Positions 44,605 through 55,451 are shown, numbered from the stretch's first letter. The stretch: DNA of 64,000 nt from Micromonospora aurantiaca ATCC 27029 (GCF_000145235.1 NC_014391.1:1550001-1614000), one strand, 5' to 3'. Translations and numbers: made by a program. Notes: generated by a model not told the origin, from the letters alone.

Positions 44605-44950
44605 TCTTGCCGAACACGTCCTTGGCGACGATCCGCCCGTCCCGGACCCGGTAGACGTCCAGCCCGCGAAGCACGGTGCCGTCCTCGGCCGGCGGCCAGG
44701 CCCACTCGCAGACCGCCCGGTCGCCGGTGGCCCAGACCGCGCCGAGCGCCGGACCGTCGCCCGGACCGAGCTGCCCGGCGAAGACGTCGGCCACCGCCGC
44801 CCGCCCCCGTACCGTGCCGGCCGGCCCGTCCCAGGCGTTCGGGCAGTAGGTGACGTCCTCGGCCAGGCAGGCCGACACCGCGGCCAGGTCGCCCCGCAGC
44901 CAGGCCGCGTTGAACTCCTCGATCAGCGCGCGTGCGTCCACATCGGGCAC
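44594..44950 (-). CDS. SnoaL/NTF2-like protein
   Basis: 118 residues of the cone-shaped NTF2 fold: ALIEEFNAAWLRGDLAAVSACLAEDVTYCP, represented here by its AAWLRGDLAAVSACLAEDV core, RGRAAVADVFAG, and a C-terminal YRVRDGRIVAKDVFG strand pair. Members are isomerases, cyclases or ligand-binding proteins; no catalytic set can be named. GTG 44950 is the start that fits the fold. The last codons overlap the 3' end of udgX on the other strand. Confidence 0.8.
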   Translation of the reverse strand: MPDVDARALIEEFNAAWLRGDLAAVSACLAEDVTYCPNAWDGPAGTVRGRAAVADVFAGQLGPGDGPALGAVWATGDRAVCEWAWPPAEDGTVLRGLDVYRVRDGRIVAKDVFGKITS

Positions 44951-44987
44951 GCTATCGCCGGGCCGCGCCCGCCGCTGCCCCGGCTTC

Positions 44988-45644
44988 TCAGGAGCGCTGC
45001 TGCCAGGTGCAGAGGCAGACCCGGTTGCCGTCCGGGTCGGCGAGCACCCAGAAGCTCGGCGCCTCCGCGTCGCTGACGAGCGTCCCGCCGGCCGCCAGCG
45101 CCGCCGCTATGCGCGCGTCCACCTCGGCCGGGTCGACCCACACGTCCGGGTGCCACCGCTGCCGCGGCTCGTCCCGGCCGGAGCGCTGGAACCAGACGGT
45201 CGGCAGCACGCCGTCCGGGTCGCGTACCTCGTCGTCGTCCGGTCCGCGGCCGTCCGGCGACTGCCAGGCCAGGACCGCCCGCCAGAACGGCAGCACCGCG
45301 GCGTGCTCCGGGGTGTCCAGCGCGAGTTCCAGGCGGGCCAGCCCGGCGGCCGACAGGGTCAGCCCGGAATCCGCGGCCAGCCCCGAGATGAACCGGGCCA
45401 GCCGCAGGTCACGCTGCGTCACCCCACCCGCGTCGTGCGACCAGAGCCGCACGTCCACGTGGGTGTAGCGCAGGTCCAGATCCGGATGATGGTCGACCCG
45501 CTCGGCCTCCGCGCCGACCGCGGCCACCAGCGCCAGTCCGGCCGCGAAATCGGGGGTACGGATGCGCGTCTGCAACGCCCCCAGCAGGTACGTCCACCCG
45601 TCCAGCCCGGCCTCGGCCACCTGCTTCCCCGTGAGTGTGCTCAT
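44988..45644 (-). CDS. Pterin-4a-carbinolamine dehydratase-like domain fused to a VOC domain
   Basis: 218 residues from ATG 45644. The first 95 show the dehydratase pattern: HHPDLDLRYTHVDVRLWSHD with GGVTQRDLRLA, containing the paired histidines. The second part is a glyoxalase/VOC-type domain (LELALDTPEHAAVLPFWRAV, WFQRSGRDEPRQRWHPDVWV, LADPDGNRVCLCTWQ). Such fusions occur in actinobacteria without a proven role. No phenylalanine hydroxylase or other pterin enzyme is adjacent, so the substrate is open. Confidence 0.82.
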   Translation of the reverse strand: MSTLTGKQVAEAGLDGWTYLLGALQTRIRTPDFAAGLALVAAVGAEAERVDHHPDLDLRYTHVDVRLWSHDAGGVTQRDLRLARFISGLAADSGLTLSAAGLARLELALDTPEHAAVLPFWRAVLAWQSPDGRGPDDDEVRDPDGVLPTVWFQRSGRDEPRQRWHPDVWVDPAEVDARIAAALAAGGTLVSDAEAPSFWVLADPDGNRVCLCTWQQRS

Positions 45645-45733
45645 CCGGTCATCCTGGTCCACCGCGCGGCGGCGGGCCACCCCGTCCGGTTCGCCCCTGT
45701 CCGGCGGGGGTGAGCGGTGCCAGACTTGCCGCC

Positions 45734-46876
45734 ATGGAGCAGCATCTCTACGAGCCCGTCCACGACGAGTTCCGTGACCTGTGCCGCCGGTTCCTCACCC
45801 GGGAGGCGGTGCCGCACCACGAGCGCTGGGAGGCCGACGGGATCGTCGACCGGGAGGTCTGGCGGGCCGCCGGCGCGGCCGGGCTGCTCGGCCCGGACGT
45901 GGACCCCGAGTACGGCGGCGGCGGGCAGCGCGACTTCCGCTTCAACGCGGTGCTGGACGAGGAGATCGTCGCGGCCGGGTGCACCGGCCTGGGGTTCGGG
46001 CTGCACAACGACGTGGTCGCGCCGTACCTGACCGAGCTGACCACCGGCGACCAGCGCAAGCGGTGGTTGCCCGGCTTCTGCTCCGGCGACCTGGTCACCG
46101 CCATCGCGATGAGCGAGCCGGGCGCGGGCAGCGACCTGGCCGGCATCCGCACCAGCGCGGTCCGCGACGGCGACAGCCTGGTCCTCAACGGGCAGAAGAC
46201 GTTCATCACCAACGGTGAGATGGCCGACCTGGTGGTCGTGGTGGCCAAGACCGCGCCGGACCAGGGCGCGCACGGGGTGAGCCTGGTCGTGGTGGAGAGC
46301 GGCACGCCGGGCTTCAGCCGGGGCCGCCGCCTGGCGAAGGTGGGCCTGAAGGCCAACGACACAGCCGAGCTGTTCTTCGACGACTGCCGGGTGCCGGCGG
46401 AGAACCTGATCGGCACCGAGAACCACGGCTTCTACCACCTGATGGCCAACCTGCCCCGGGAACGGCTGAGCATCGCCGTCGCCGCCGTGGCGGCCTGCGA
46501 GAAGCTGCTCGCGCTCACGATCGAGTACGCCCGCTCCCGGGAGGCGTTCGGCCGGCCGATCGGCCGGTTCCAGCACAACCGGTTCCTGCTGGCCGAGCTG
46601 GACACCGAGGTCACCATCGCGCGGACGTTCGTCAACCACTGCGTCACCGAGTTCAACGCGGGCCGCCTCTCGGTGACCGACGCGGCGAAGGCCAAGTGGT
46701 GGACCACCGAGTTGCAGACCAAGGTCGCCGACCGGTGCGTGCAGTTGCACGGCGGCTACGGCTTCATGGCGGAGTACCCGGTGGCGAAGGCGTGGCTGGA
46801 CAGCCGGGTGCAGACCATCTACGGCGGCACCACCGAGATCATGAAGGAGATCATCGGCCGGGGCCTCGGCCTGTAG
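45734..46876 (+). CDS. Acyl-CoA dehydrogenase, long-chain type
   Basis: A 380-residue FAD enzyme oxidising acyl-CoA to the 2-enoyl form. The FAD/substrate motifs ITAMSEPGAGSDL (here AIAMSEPGAGSDL), FITNG and LHGGYGFMAEYPVAK are clear. At the place where medium- and short-chain enzymes have YEGT, this one has YGGTTE; the base is then probably E256 in AAVAACEKL, as in long-chain and isovaleryl enzymes. ATG 45734 begins the conserved N-terminal helix. It is divergent from the VOC fusion and 69 bases upstream of an MFS gene. The substrate chain length is uncertain. Confidence 0.88.
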   Translation: MEQHLYEPVHDEFRDLCRRFLTREAVPHHERWEADGIVDREVWRAAGAAGLLGPDVDPEYGGGGQRDFRFNAVLDEEIVAAGCTGLGFGLHNDVVAPYLTELTTGDQRKRWLPGFCSGDLVTAIAMSEPGAGSDLAGIRTSAVRDGDSLVLNGQKTFITNGEMADLVVVVAKTAPDQGAHGVSLVVVESGTPGFSRGRRLAKVGLKANDTAELFFDDCRVPAENLIGTENHGFYHLMANLPRERLSIAVAAVAACEKLLALTIEYARSREAFGRPIGRFQHNRFLLAELDTEVTIARTFVNHCVTEFNAGRLSVTDAAKAKWWTTELQTKVADRCVQLHGGYGFMAEYPVAKAWLDSRVQTIYGGTTEIMKEIIGRGLGL

Positions 46877-46945
46877 CGAAACCGGGTGCCGGCCGGGCGG
46901 GCCGGTGCGGGAGGATGGGGCACCCATCCCCACCAGGAGCGCCGC

Positions 46946-48244
46946 ATGTCCACCGACCTGACCGCGCCGGCCCCGCCCCGGCCCGACGTCGCCGGCATCC
47001 AGCGGCGTACCGTCCGGCTGCTCTTCCTCACCCAGATCATCGGCGGCATCGGCGTCACCATCGGCATCTCGGTCGGCGCGCTGCTCGCCGCCCGGGTCGC
47101 CGGCACCGCCCTGGCCGGGCTGGCGCAGAGCGCCGGTGTGGTCGGCGCCGCGCTGCTCGCCATCCCGGTCACCCGGCTCATGACCGCGCGGGGTCGGCGG
47201 CCGGGGCTGGTCCTCGCGTACGCGGTCGGCGCCGTCGGCGGCGTGCTGGTGGTGGTCGCCACCGTGACGCGCCTGGTGCCGCTGCTCTTCGTCGGCATGC
47301 TGCTGTTCGGCGGCGGCACGGCGGCCAACCTCCAGGCCCGCTACACGGCGGTGGACCTGGCCGAGCCACAACGCCGGGGACGGCAGCTCTCGCTGGTGGT
47401 GTGGGCCACCACCATCGGCGCGGTGGCCGCGCCGAACTTCGCCGCGCTCGCCGACGACACCACCCGGGGCTGGGGCCTGCCGGCGCTGGCCGGCCCGTTC
47501 GCCTTCAGCGCCGTCGCGTTCACGCTCACCGCCGTCGTACTCCTGGTCCTGCTCCGGCCGGACCCGCTGCTCACCGCGCGCCGGCTGGCGGCGGCCGAGC
47601 CGGCACCCGGCGCCGCGCCGGCTGTCACCCGCCGCGGTGGCATGGTCGCCGCATGGCGCACGGTACGCGGGCGGCCGGCCGCACGCCTCGGCATCGCCGC
47701 GGTGGCGGTGGGGCATCTGGTGATGGTCGCTGTCATGTCGATGACGCCGGTGCACCTCGGCGAGTGGCACTCCGACGAGGACGTGCTGCCCGTGGTCGGC
47801 CTGGTGCTGAGCCTGCACATCGCCGGCATGTACGCGCTGTCGCCGGTGGTGGGGTGGCTCACCGACCGGGTCGGCCGCCGGCCGGTGATCCTCGGCGGCG
47901 TGGCGCTGCTGCTGGCCGCGTGCGCGGTCTCCGGCACCGCCGGGCACCACACGGCGCTGCTGTCGGTGGGGCTGACGCTGCTCGGGCTGGGCTGGTCGGG
48001 CACGATGGTGGCGGGTTCGACGCTGCTGTCGGAGTCGGTGCCCACCGCCGACCGGCCCGGCGTTCAGGGCCTGTCCGACCTGCTCATGGGGCTGGCCGGG
48101 GCGGGCGCGGCGGCGGCGAGCGGGTTCGTCATGCGGGCCGTGGGGTACCCGACGCTCACCCTGCTGGCGGCGATCGCTGTGGTGCCGCTGGTGGCGCTGG
48201 CGCTGCGCCGTACCGGCACGCGACCACTCGACGAGGAGGACTGA
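46946..48244 (+). CDS. MFS transporter
   Basis: 432 residues with about 12 membrane helices. The loop 2-3 motif is TRLMTARGRRPGLVLAYAV and its mirror in the second half is VGWLTDRVGRRPVILGGVAL, the standard major facilitator signatures. CCAGGAGCG precedes the ATG. The substrate cannot be told from sequence. DUF3046 and recA follow, but these are conserved together across actinobacteria, so the transporter is likely a separate unit. Confidence 0.88.
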   Translation: MSTDLTAPAPPRPDVAGIQRRTVRLLFLTQIIGGIGVTIGISVGALLAARVAGTALAGLAQSAGVVGAALLAIPVTRLMTARGRRPGLVLAYAVGAVGGVLVVVATVTRLVPLLFVGMLLFGGGTAANLQARYTAVDLAEPQRRGRQLSLVVWATTIGAVAAPNFAALADDTTRGWGLPALAGPFAFSAVAFTLTAVVLLVLLRPDPLLTARRLAAAEPAPGAAPAVTRRGGMVAAWRTVRGRPAARLGIAAVAVGHLVMVAVMSMTPVHLGEWHSDEDVLPVVGLVLSLHIAGMYALSPVVGWLTDRVGRRPVILGGVALLLAACAVSGTAGHHTALLSVGLTLLGLGWSGTMVAGSTLLSESVPTADRPGVQGLSDLLMGLAGAGAAAASGFVMRAVGYPTLTLLAAIAVVPLVALALRRTGTRPLDEED

Positions 48245-48248
48245 ACAC

Positions 48249-48449
48249 GTGCGGCTGACCGACTTCTGGACGCGGCTGGAGGAGGCGTTCGGGCCCGGGT
48301 ACGCGACCAGCATCGCCAGGGACCAGGTGCTGTCCCAGCTCGGCGGGCGGACCATCGAGCAGGCGCTCGCGGCCGGTGAGCAAACGCACGTGGTGTGGCG
48401 CGCCGTGGTCGCCGCGTATCCGGACCGGGTGCCCGCCCGACTACGCTGA
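48249..48449 (+). CDS. DUF3046 protein
   Basis: A 66-residue protein starting [19 protein letters not shown], with [15 protein letters not shown] and WRAV, the DUF3046 pattern. It is found directly upstream of recA in most actinobacteria. No function is known; the position suggests a link to DNA repair. The GTG start lies 4 bases after the MFS stop, so it may be co-transcribed with it. Confidence 0.88.
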   Translation: MRLTDFWTRLEEAFGPGYATSIARDQVLSQLGGRTIEQALAAGEQTHVVWRAVVAAYPDRVPARLR

Positions 48450-48486
48450 GCAGCCTTTTCGTCGATCCCGCGTGTCGCTTGCTCAG

Positions 48487-48502
48487 TCGTACACCTGTTC
48501 GG
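48487..48502 (+). promoter_or_regulatory. SOS box (LexA site) of recA
   Basis: TCGTACACCTGTTCGG matches the actinobacterial LexA consensus TCGAACrnnnGTTCGA except at a central and an outer base. TATTGT just after it could be the -10 of a damage-inducible promoter about 130 bases before recA. Confidence 0.8.
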
Positions 48503-48634
48503 CTATTGTCCACAGCGGGGTGCTCGTCCACAGCTCACGGCCCGTCGGCTGGTTTTCTGTCGGACCCAGCGCCTAGCGTGTCCCGCGTGACGCGAAGCTC
48601 AGGAAAGACGCCGGCGAAGGCAGGGGTGGCAACG

Positions 48635-49684
48635 ATGGCAGCAGGGCCTGACCGGGAGAAGGCGCTCGACCTTGCTCTCGCTCAGATCGACAAGCAGTTC
48701 GGCAAGGGTTCGGTGATGCGGCTGGGGGAGCGGCCCGTCGTGCAGACGGCTGTCATCCCGACCGGCTCCATCGCGCTCGACGTGGCGCTCGGCGTGGGCG
48801 GTCTGCCCCGCGGCCGGGTGGTCGAGATCTACGGTCCGGAGTCCAGCGGTAAGACCACCGTCGCGCTGCACGCGGTGGCCAACGCCCAGCGCGCCGGCGG
48901 CATCGCCGCGTTCATCGACGCGGAGCACGCGCTCGACCCGGAGTACGCGCGGGCCCTCGGCGTCGACACCGACGCCCTGCTGGTCTCCCAGCCGGACACC
49001 GGCGAGCAGGCGCTGGAGATCGCGGACATGCTGGTCCGCTCCGGCGCGATCGACATCATCGTGATCGACTCGGTGGCGGCCCTGGTGCCGCGCGCCGAGA
49101 TCGAGGGCGAGATGGGCGACAGCCACGTCGGTCTCCAGGCCCGGCTGATGAGCCAGGCGCTGCGGAAGATCACCGGCGTACTCAACAACACCGGCACCAC
49201 CGCGATCTTCATCAACCAGCTCCGCGAGAAGATCGGCGTGATGTTCGGCAGCCCGGAGACCACCACCGGTGGGCGGGCGCTGAAGTTCTACGCCTCGGTC
49301 CGGCTCGACGTGCGCCGCATCGAGAGCCTCAAGGACGGCACCGACGTGGTCGGTAACCGCACCCGGGTCAAGGTCGTGAAGAACAAGGTCGCCGCGCCGT
49401 TCAAGCAGGCCGAGTTCGACATCATGTACGGCAAGGGCATCTCCCGCGAGGGCTCGCTGATCGACGTCGGTGTGGAGCAGGCGATCATCCGCAAGTCCGG
49501 CGCCTGGTACACCTACGACGGCGACCAGCTCGGCCAGGGCAAGGAGAAGGCCCGCGAGTTCCTCCGCGAGAACCCGGACGTGGCGGCCGAGATCGAGAAG
49601 AAGATCCTGGAGAAGCTCGGCGTCGGCACCGGTGGTGCGGGCGACGCCGCCGGTGGCCCGGAACTGCCGCCGGTCGACTTCTGA
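48635..49684 (+). CDS. recA: Recombinase RecA
   Basis: Strand-exchange ATPase and LexA co-protease. 349 residues from ATG 48635, preceded by AGGGGTGG. Walker [10 protein letters not shown] and the DNA-binding loop [20 protein letters not shown] are intact, and no intein is present, unlike M. tuberculosis. The frame is open upstream, but homology starts at [12 protein letters not shown] LexA box lies in the promoter. recX follows after 11 bases. The short Gly-rich acidic end is normal. Confidence 0.97.
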   Translation: MAAGPDREKALDLALAQIDKQFGKGSVMRLGERPVVQTAVIPTGSIALDVALGVGGLPRGRVVEIYGPESSGKTTVALHAVANAQRAGGIAAFIDAEHALDPEYARALGVDTDALLVSQPDTGEQALEIADMLVRSGAIDIIVIDSVAALVPRAEIEGEMGDSHVGLQARLMSQALRKITGVLNNTGTTAIFINQLREKIGVMFGSPETTTGGRALKFYASVRLDVRRIESLKDGTDVVGNRTRVKVVKNKVAAPFKQAEFDIMYGKGISREGSLIDVGVEQAIIRKSGAWYTYDGDQLGQGKEKAREFLRENPDVAAEIEKKILEKLGVGTGGAGDAAGGPELPPVDF

Positions 49685-49695
49685 TCCGCTGACCC

Positions 49696-50388
49696 GTGGC
49701 AGGACGACGCGCCCGTACGGGCCGGGGCTGGGATGCCGGTCCACCCCGTACGGGCGACGCCACAGGTACGCCCCGGCCTCGCCGGGGGCGCCGTGATCGC
49801 GCGGCGGAGCCCGATGCAGGGGAGGCTCCGGCTCCGCCGCGCGACGAGGCCGAGCTGGCCCGGGAGATCTGCCTGCGGCAGCTCGCGGTCCGCCCGCGGA
49901 CCCGGGCCGAGCTGGCCGGTGCGCTGGCCCGGCGCGGCATCTCCGAGGAGGTCGCCGAGCAGGTCCTCGACCGGTACGACGAGGTCGGCATCGTCGACGA
50001 CGCCGCCTTCGCGCGTGCCTGGGTGAGCAGCCGGCACAACGGCCGCGGGCTGGCCCGCCGGGCGCTCGCCAACGAACTGCGCCAGCGCGGCGTCGACGGC
50101 GAGGTGGCCGGCGCGGCACTGGACGGGCTGGACGAGGAGACCGAGGCGGAGACCGCCCGCGCCCTGGTGGACCGCAAGCTGCGCAGCACCAGGGGCGAGC
50201 CGGACGCGGTGTTCCGGCGTCTGGTCGGCATGCTGGCGCGCAAGGGCTACCCGGCCGGGGTGGCGATCCGGGCGGTGAAGGACGCGCTCGCCGCGCAGAG
50301 CGCCGAGGCGGCCGAGTTCGCCGAGCACATCGACGCCGACGCGATGGCCGACGCCGAGCACGACCTCGACTCCCGCCGGCTCGACTGA
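49696..50388 (+). CDS. recX: RecA regulator RecX
   Basis: Binds RecA filaments and restrains their activity. 230 residues from GTG 49696. An N-terminal extension rich in Arg/Pro precedes the three-helix repeats (ICLRQLAVRPRTRAELAGAL, YDEVGIVDDAAFARAWV, LARKGYPAGVAIRAV). It lies 11 bases after recA and is surely co-transcribed with it, so it shares the SOS control. Confidence 0.92.
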   Translation: MAGRRARTGRGWDAGPPRTGDATGTPRPRRGRRDRAAEPDAGEAPAPPRDEAELAREICLRQLAVRPRTRAELAGALARRGISEEVAEQVLDRYDEVGIVDDAAFARAWVSSRHNGRGLARRALANELRQRGVDGEVAGAALDGLDEETEAETARALVDRKLRSTRGEPDAVFRRLVGMLARKGYPAGVAIRAVKDALAAQSAEAAEFAEHIDADAMADAEHDLDSRRLD

Positions 50389-50437
50389 CCGACCGGCCGC
50401 CGGTGTCGCGGCCGCCGCCCGAGGGAGGCGCACACCC

Positions 50438-51142
50438 GTGCTGAAGGCGTGTCTCAACGGCACCCGACGGCTGGACGAGCACCCCGCCGTGCCGCTCACC
50501 CCGGCCGAACTGGCCGCCGACGCGGTGCGCTGCGCGACCGCCGGGGTGGCGGCGGTGCATGTGCACCCGCGCGACCACAGCGGCACCGAGTCGCTCGATC
50601 CGGCAGTGATCGCGGCGGCGGTCACCGCCATCCGCGACGCCCGTCCCGGCCTGCCGGTCGGCGTGAGCACCGGCGCCTGGATCGTCCCCGACCCGGCCGA
50701 GCGGGCCGCCGCCGTCCGCGCCTGGACGGTGCTGCCCGACTTCGCCTCGGTGAACGCCCACGAACCCGGAGCGGCCGAGGTCGCCGCCGCCCTGCACGAG
50801 CGCGGCGTGATGGTCGAGGCCGGTCTGTGGACCCCGGCGGCGGTCGACGCCTGGCGTCGCTGGTCCGCACCCACCGGGCGGGTCCTCGTCGAGTGCATGG
50901 CCGAGCAGGTCGAGACGGCACTCGCCGACGCGGCGGCGATCCTCGCCGCGCTGCCCGGCGAGCGCCCGCCGGTGCTGCTGCACGGGGAAGGTCCGTCCAC
51001 CTGGCCGGTGTACGCGGAGGCGGTCCGGCGTGGCCTGCACACCCGGATCGGCCTGGAGGACACGCTGCTGCTGCCCGACGGCACCCCCGCCCCCGACAAC
51101 GCCACCCTGGTGACCGCAGCCCTCACCGCCGCCGCACGCTGA
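50438..51142 (+). CDS. BKACE-family beta-keto acid cleavage enzyme (DUF849)
   Basis: A zinc TIM-barrel enzyme condensing a beta-keto acid with acetyl-CoA in studied members such as Kce. 234 residues, shorter than the usual 270-300. Metal ligands are in VHVHPRDHSG, with a conserved LNGTRR at the N terminus and GVSTGAWIVPDP. GTG 50438 follows GAGGGAGG. It lies 49 bases after recX but has no functional link to it. The substrate is unknown; lysine-degradation or other keto acids are possible. Confidence 0.82.
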   Translation: MLKACLNGTRRLDEHPAVPLTPAELAADAVRCATAGVAAVHVHPRDHSGTESLDPAVIAAAVTAIRDARPGLPVGVSTGAWIVPDPAERAAAVRAWTVLPDFASVNAHEPGAAEVAAALHERGVMVEAGLWTPAAVDAWRRWSAPTGRVLVECMAEQVETALADAAAILAALPGERPPVLLHGEGPSTWPVYAEAVRRGLHTRIGLEDTLLLPDGTPAPDNATLVTAALTAAAR

Positions 51143-51195
51143 CCCACCCGGCGCCGGCCCGGCGCAGCCCTCGCGCGACCCTCACCCGGCCAGGT

Positions 51196-51252
51196 CGATC
51201 ATGAACTTGGCGGCACTTCCCGTCCGCTTTGTCCAGGCCAACCTCATGATCG
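51196..51252. repeat. Inverted repeat, family C copy 3
   Basis: CGATCATGAACTTGGCGG (from 51196) is matched by GGCCAACCTCATGATCG (ending 51252). The outer ends equal those of copies 1 and 2. Confidence 0.85.
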
Positions 51253-51313
51253 CGCGCGCCCGGCCGGACCGGCCGGCCCTGCCACCCCCGGCGGCGCGGC
51301 CGCGCGGCCGGAC

Positions 51314-51373
51314 GGTGATCAAGGAGGTTGTGTCGTCTGGGCGGTCGCGGGTGGACGTCAAGTCCTCGATCAC
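51314..51373. repeat. Inverted repeat, family B copy 4, degenerate
   Basis: The left arm GGTGATCAAGGAGGTTGTGT (from 51314) is close to the other copies. The right arm is diverged but keeps TCGATCAC. It follows a family C copy by about 60 bases, as at 17.7-18.1 kb. Confidence 0.75.
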
Positions 51374-51859
51374 GGGGGTGGGACGGTGACGGTGGAGCTG
51401 ATCATGGGGGTGCGAGAGGGGCCTGAGCAGGTCGGAGCGGCCGAGTCGCGGCGCTACCGGGCGGGGTTTGTCCTGGCCTGTCCGGCATCTGATCACCACT
51501 GAGTGACGTCGTAACTTCTCTCCGTCCGGGTGGTTTGATCATGACTCCTTGACCGAACGGCCCCTCGCGACCTAGCCTCGCCATACAGGCTCACTTTGCC
51601 CGACCAGCGCAGGCTAAGCGCACAACATAGATCTCGTAACAGAACAGCATCACTTTGGCCAGCTACACCGGCCCTTGACGGAAGCTCCGGAACCTTTCGG
51701 AGCCTCCGACAACTGCAACCGGCCGCCAGCGGTGCCCCATGAGGGACACCGCCGACGGAAAGCTGCCCACAGCCAGCCGCTCCGGTCGGGCGTCCAGAGC
51801 CGCAGGCGCGTGTCCTTCGCGCGTGTCCTGCGGCGCCGACGTTTCAGGGGGAGGCGGCC

Positions 51860-52020
51860 ATGGCAGGGCGGCACAGGTTCACCGGCGGTCTGCCACACGG
51901 CCCCGACCCCGCATCGGCGGGCGACAGCCCGGCCACCGAGCCCCGACGGGCCGGCGACGTCGGCCGGGTCGCCGGAGTGCGGCGGGCGAGTGTGCCCGCG
52001 TACCGGTGCGGAGCGGCTCG

Positions 52021-52024
<4 letters not shown>
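51860..52024 (+). CDS. 54-residue protein translationally coupled to rny
   Basis: ATG 51860 follows GGGGGAGGCGGCC, the strongest ribosome site in this area. The frame runs 54 codons (MAGRHRFTGGLPHGPDPASA to YRCGAAR) and its TGA overlaps the rny ATG as ATGA. That exact overlap and strong site argue for real translation. The peptide is basic, Gly/Pro/Ala-rich, without a membrane segment, and unrecognised. It may be a small protein or a translated leader that sets the rate of RNase Y synthesis. Confidence 0.6.
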
Positions 52025-53787
<1,763 letters not shown>

Positions 53788-53801
53788 ACCGGCAAGACCG
53801 A

Positions 53802-53838
53802 GAACGGGCGGGTGGGGGAGAACCCCACCCGCCCGTTC
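53802..53838. terminator. Bidirectional terminator between rny and gluD
   Basis: A perfect 16-bp stem (53802-53817 with 53823-53838) and loop GAGAA lie between the convergent rny and glu genes. Confidence 0.88.
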
Positions 53839-53861
53839 CGTGTCCGTCGGACGACGTCAGC

Positions 53862-54737
53862 TCACAGCGGCGTGGCGCCGGTGCCACCGTCGGTCTGCGT
53901 GGCCGCCACCGGCTTGGCCGCGGTGCGCGGCAGCCGGGTCAGCCGCTTCTGCAGCCACCAGGCCAGCACCGACAGCAGGCCGCAGATGCTGATGTAGATG
54001 GCCGCGACGATCAGGTACGTCGGCACGTACGGCAGGCCGAACGCCAGCCGGCCGCCGATCTGCTTGCCCACGAAGAGCAACTCCGGGTACGTGATGATGA
54101 AGCCGAGCGCGGTGTCCTTGAGCAGGACGACGAGCTGGCTCACGATCGCCGGGAGCATCGACCGGAACGCCTGCGGCAGCAGGATCAGCCGCAGCACCTG
54201 GTTCTTGCGCATGCCGATCGCGTACGCGCCCTCGGACTGCCCGTACGGCACGGCGTTGATGCCGGCGCGGAAGATCTCCGCCAGCACCGAGCCGTTGTAG
54301 AGCGTCAACCCGATGACCAGCGCCCAGAACTTGTCGATCGGCCAGCCGTACTGGAGCGGCACGTAGTAGCCGAAGAAGATCAGGATCAGCAGCGGGATGG
54401 CCCGGAACAGCTCCACCACGAACGTGGCGGGAGCGCGGAACAGCACCTTGTCGCTGAGCCGGGCGCTGGCGAAGAACGCGCCGAACAGCAGTGCCAGCAC
54501 GGTGGCGACGGCGGCGACCTTCAGCGTGGCCCAGAGGCCGTTCAGCAGCTCCCGCTGCACGGCCGCGTACTGGAACTGCTCCCACTTGCGGGCCTCGAAC
54601 TGGCCGGTCTGGTTGAACTTGTAGACCACGAACACGATCAGCGCGACGATCGCCGCGATCGAGACGATGCCGAGGATCCGGTTGCGCCTGCGGGCCTTCG
54701 GGCCGGGGATGTCGTAGAGGACGCTGCTGCTGCTCAC
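53862..54737 (-). CDS. gluD: Glutamate-type ABC transporter permease, second
   Basis: 291 residues. The GTG at 54737 overlaps the gluC stop by 4 bases. An N-terminal cytoplasmic stretch and a first helix (IVSIAAIVALIVFVVYKF) precede the five-helix permease core. The EAA loop, which docks the ATPase, reads GAYAIGMRKNQVLRLILLPQ. It pairs with GluC to form the membrane channel for glutamate or related amino acids. It is the last gene of the operon and is closed by the terminator shared with rny. Confidence 0.9.
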   Translation of the reverse strand: MSSSSVLYDIPGPKARRRNRILGIVSIAAIVALIVFVVYKFNQTGQFEARKWEQFQYAAVQRELLNGLWATLKVAAVATVLALLFGAFFASARLSDKVLFRAPATFVVELFRAIPLLILIFFGYYVPLQYGWPIDKFWALVIGLTLYNGSVLAEIFRAGINAVPYGQSEGAYAIGMRKNQVLRLILLPQAFRSMLPAIVSQLVVLLKDTALGFIITYPELLFVGKQIGGRLAFGLPYVPTYLIVAAIYISICGLLSVLAWWLQKRLTRLPRTAAKPVAATQTDGGTGATPL

Positions 54738-55390
54738 CGGGCCACCGCCCACTTGCGCTCGAGGATCCGCTGGAGCACCACCAGCGGGATGATCAGGATC
54801 AGGAAGCCGATCACGATCCAGGTGAGCACGATGAACTGCGGCTCACCCCGTTCCGACATGTACGCCGGGATGGCGCCCGCTTCCAGCACGGAGAAGCCGG
54901 CCGCGATCGTGGTGTTCTTCAGCATGGCGATGAGCACGCTCATCATGGGCGGGACCATGGCCCGCAGCGCCTGTGGCAGCACGATCAGCGTCAGCACCTG
55001 GGCGAACGTCATGCCCAGCGCGCGGGCCGCCTCGGCCTGGCCGGTGGCGACCGTGTTCACGCCGGAGCGGACCACCTCGCAGATGAACGCCGAGGTGTAG
55101 GCGATCAGCGCGATGCAGGCGCTGTTGAAGTAGTCGATGTTGACGTCCAGCTTCGGCACCGCGAAGACGAGGAACGCGAACACCAGCGTCAGGGGAGTGT
55201 TGCGGACCAGGTTGACGTAGGTGGCGCCGAACGCCCGCAACGCGGGGACCGGTGACACCCGCATCGCGCCGAGCAGCATGCCGAGGACGAGACTGCCGAC
55301 GCCGGCGATCAGGAACAGCTTGACGGTGTTGTAGAACCCCTCGCGGAACAGGCTCGCGTTGTCCGTCAGGACGCGGAAGAACTCGCCCAT
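54734..55390 (-). CDS. gluC: Glutamate-type ABC transporter permease, first
   Basis: A 218-residue permease with the HisM-type core (NTVKLFLIAGVGSLVLGML, RNTPLTLVFAFLVF) and EAA loop EAARALGMTFAQVLTLIVLP. It follows gluB, separated by a strong hairpin, and overlaps gluD. Genes of this type transport glutamate in Corynebacterium; the same order, gluABCD, is near recA in other actinobacteria. Confidence 0.9.
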   Translation of the reverse strand: MGEFFRVLTDNASLFREGFYNTVKLFLIAGVGSLVLGMLLGAMRVSPVPALRAFGATYVNLVRNTPLTLVFAFLVFAVPKLDVNIDYFNSACIALIAYTSAFICEVVRSGVNTVATGQAEAARALGMTFAQVLTLIVLPQALRAMVPPMMSVLIAMLKNTTIAAGFSVLEAGAIPAYMSERGEPQFIVLTWIVIGFLILIIPLVVLQRILERKWAVAR

Positions 55391-55415
55391 ACCTCGCTCT
55401 CACTCTCTCCAGACG

Positions 55416-55451
55416 GGACCGGGCGGGGAGGAGGACCTCCCCGCCCGGTCC
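55416..55451 (-). terminator. Hairpin between gluB and gluC (attenuator-like)
   Basis: A perfect 16-bp stem (55416-55431 with 55436-55451) and 4-base loop lie in the 78-base gap. It would shield the gluB mRNA 3' end and reduce read-through to the permeases. Confidence 0.8.

Larger units (their letters stand above)
51143..51859. other. Intergenic region with palindromes and AT-richer rny leader
   Basis: No gene is supported in these 717 bases. The first part carries one family C and one family B repeat. Around 51590-51660 the sequence is relatively AT-rich and is a plausible promoter zone. A small hairpin GCTCCG/CGGAGC lies at 51684-51703. The rest is GC-rich leader before the short gene preceding rny. 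Longer reading frames through here are in the wrong frame style for this genome. Confidence 0.5.

Noticed and set aside
48450..48634. Possible in-frame upstream start for recA near 48395
   Set aside because: The extra residues do not match RecA, and the LexA box and promoter lie inside this stretch; ATG 48635 has a proper ribosome site.
51401..51859. c-di-AMP (ydaO) riboswitch before rny
   Set aside because: I see no match to the conserved ydaO core; only a short hairpin and a promoter-like AT-richer patch are visible.
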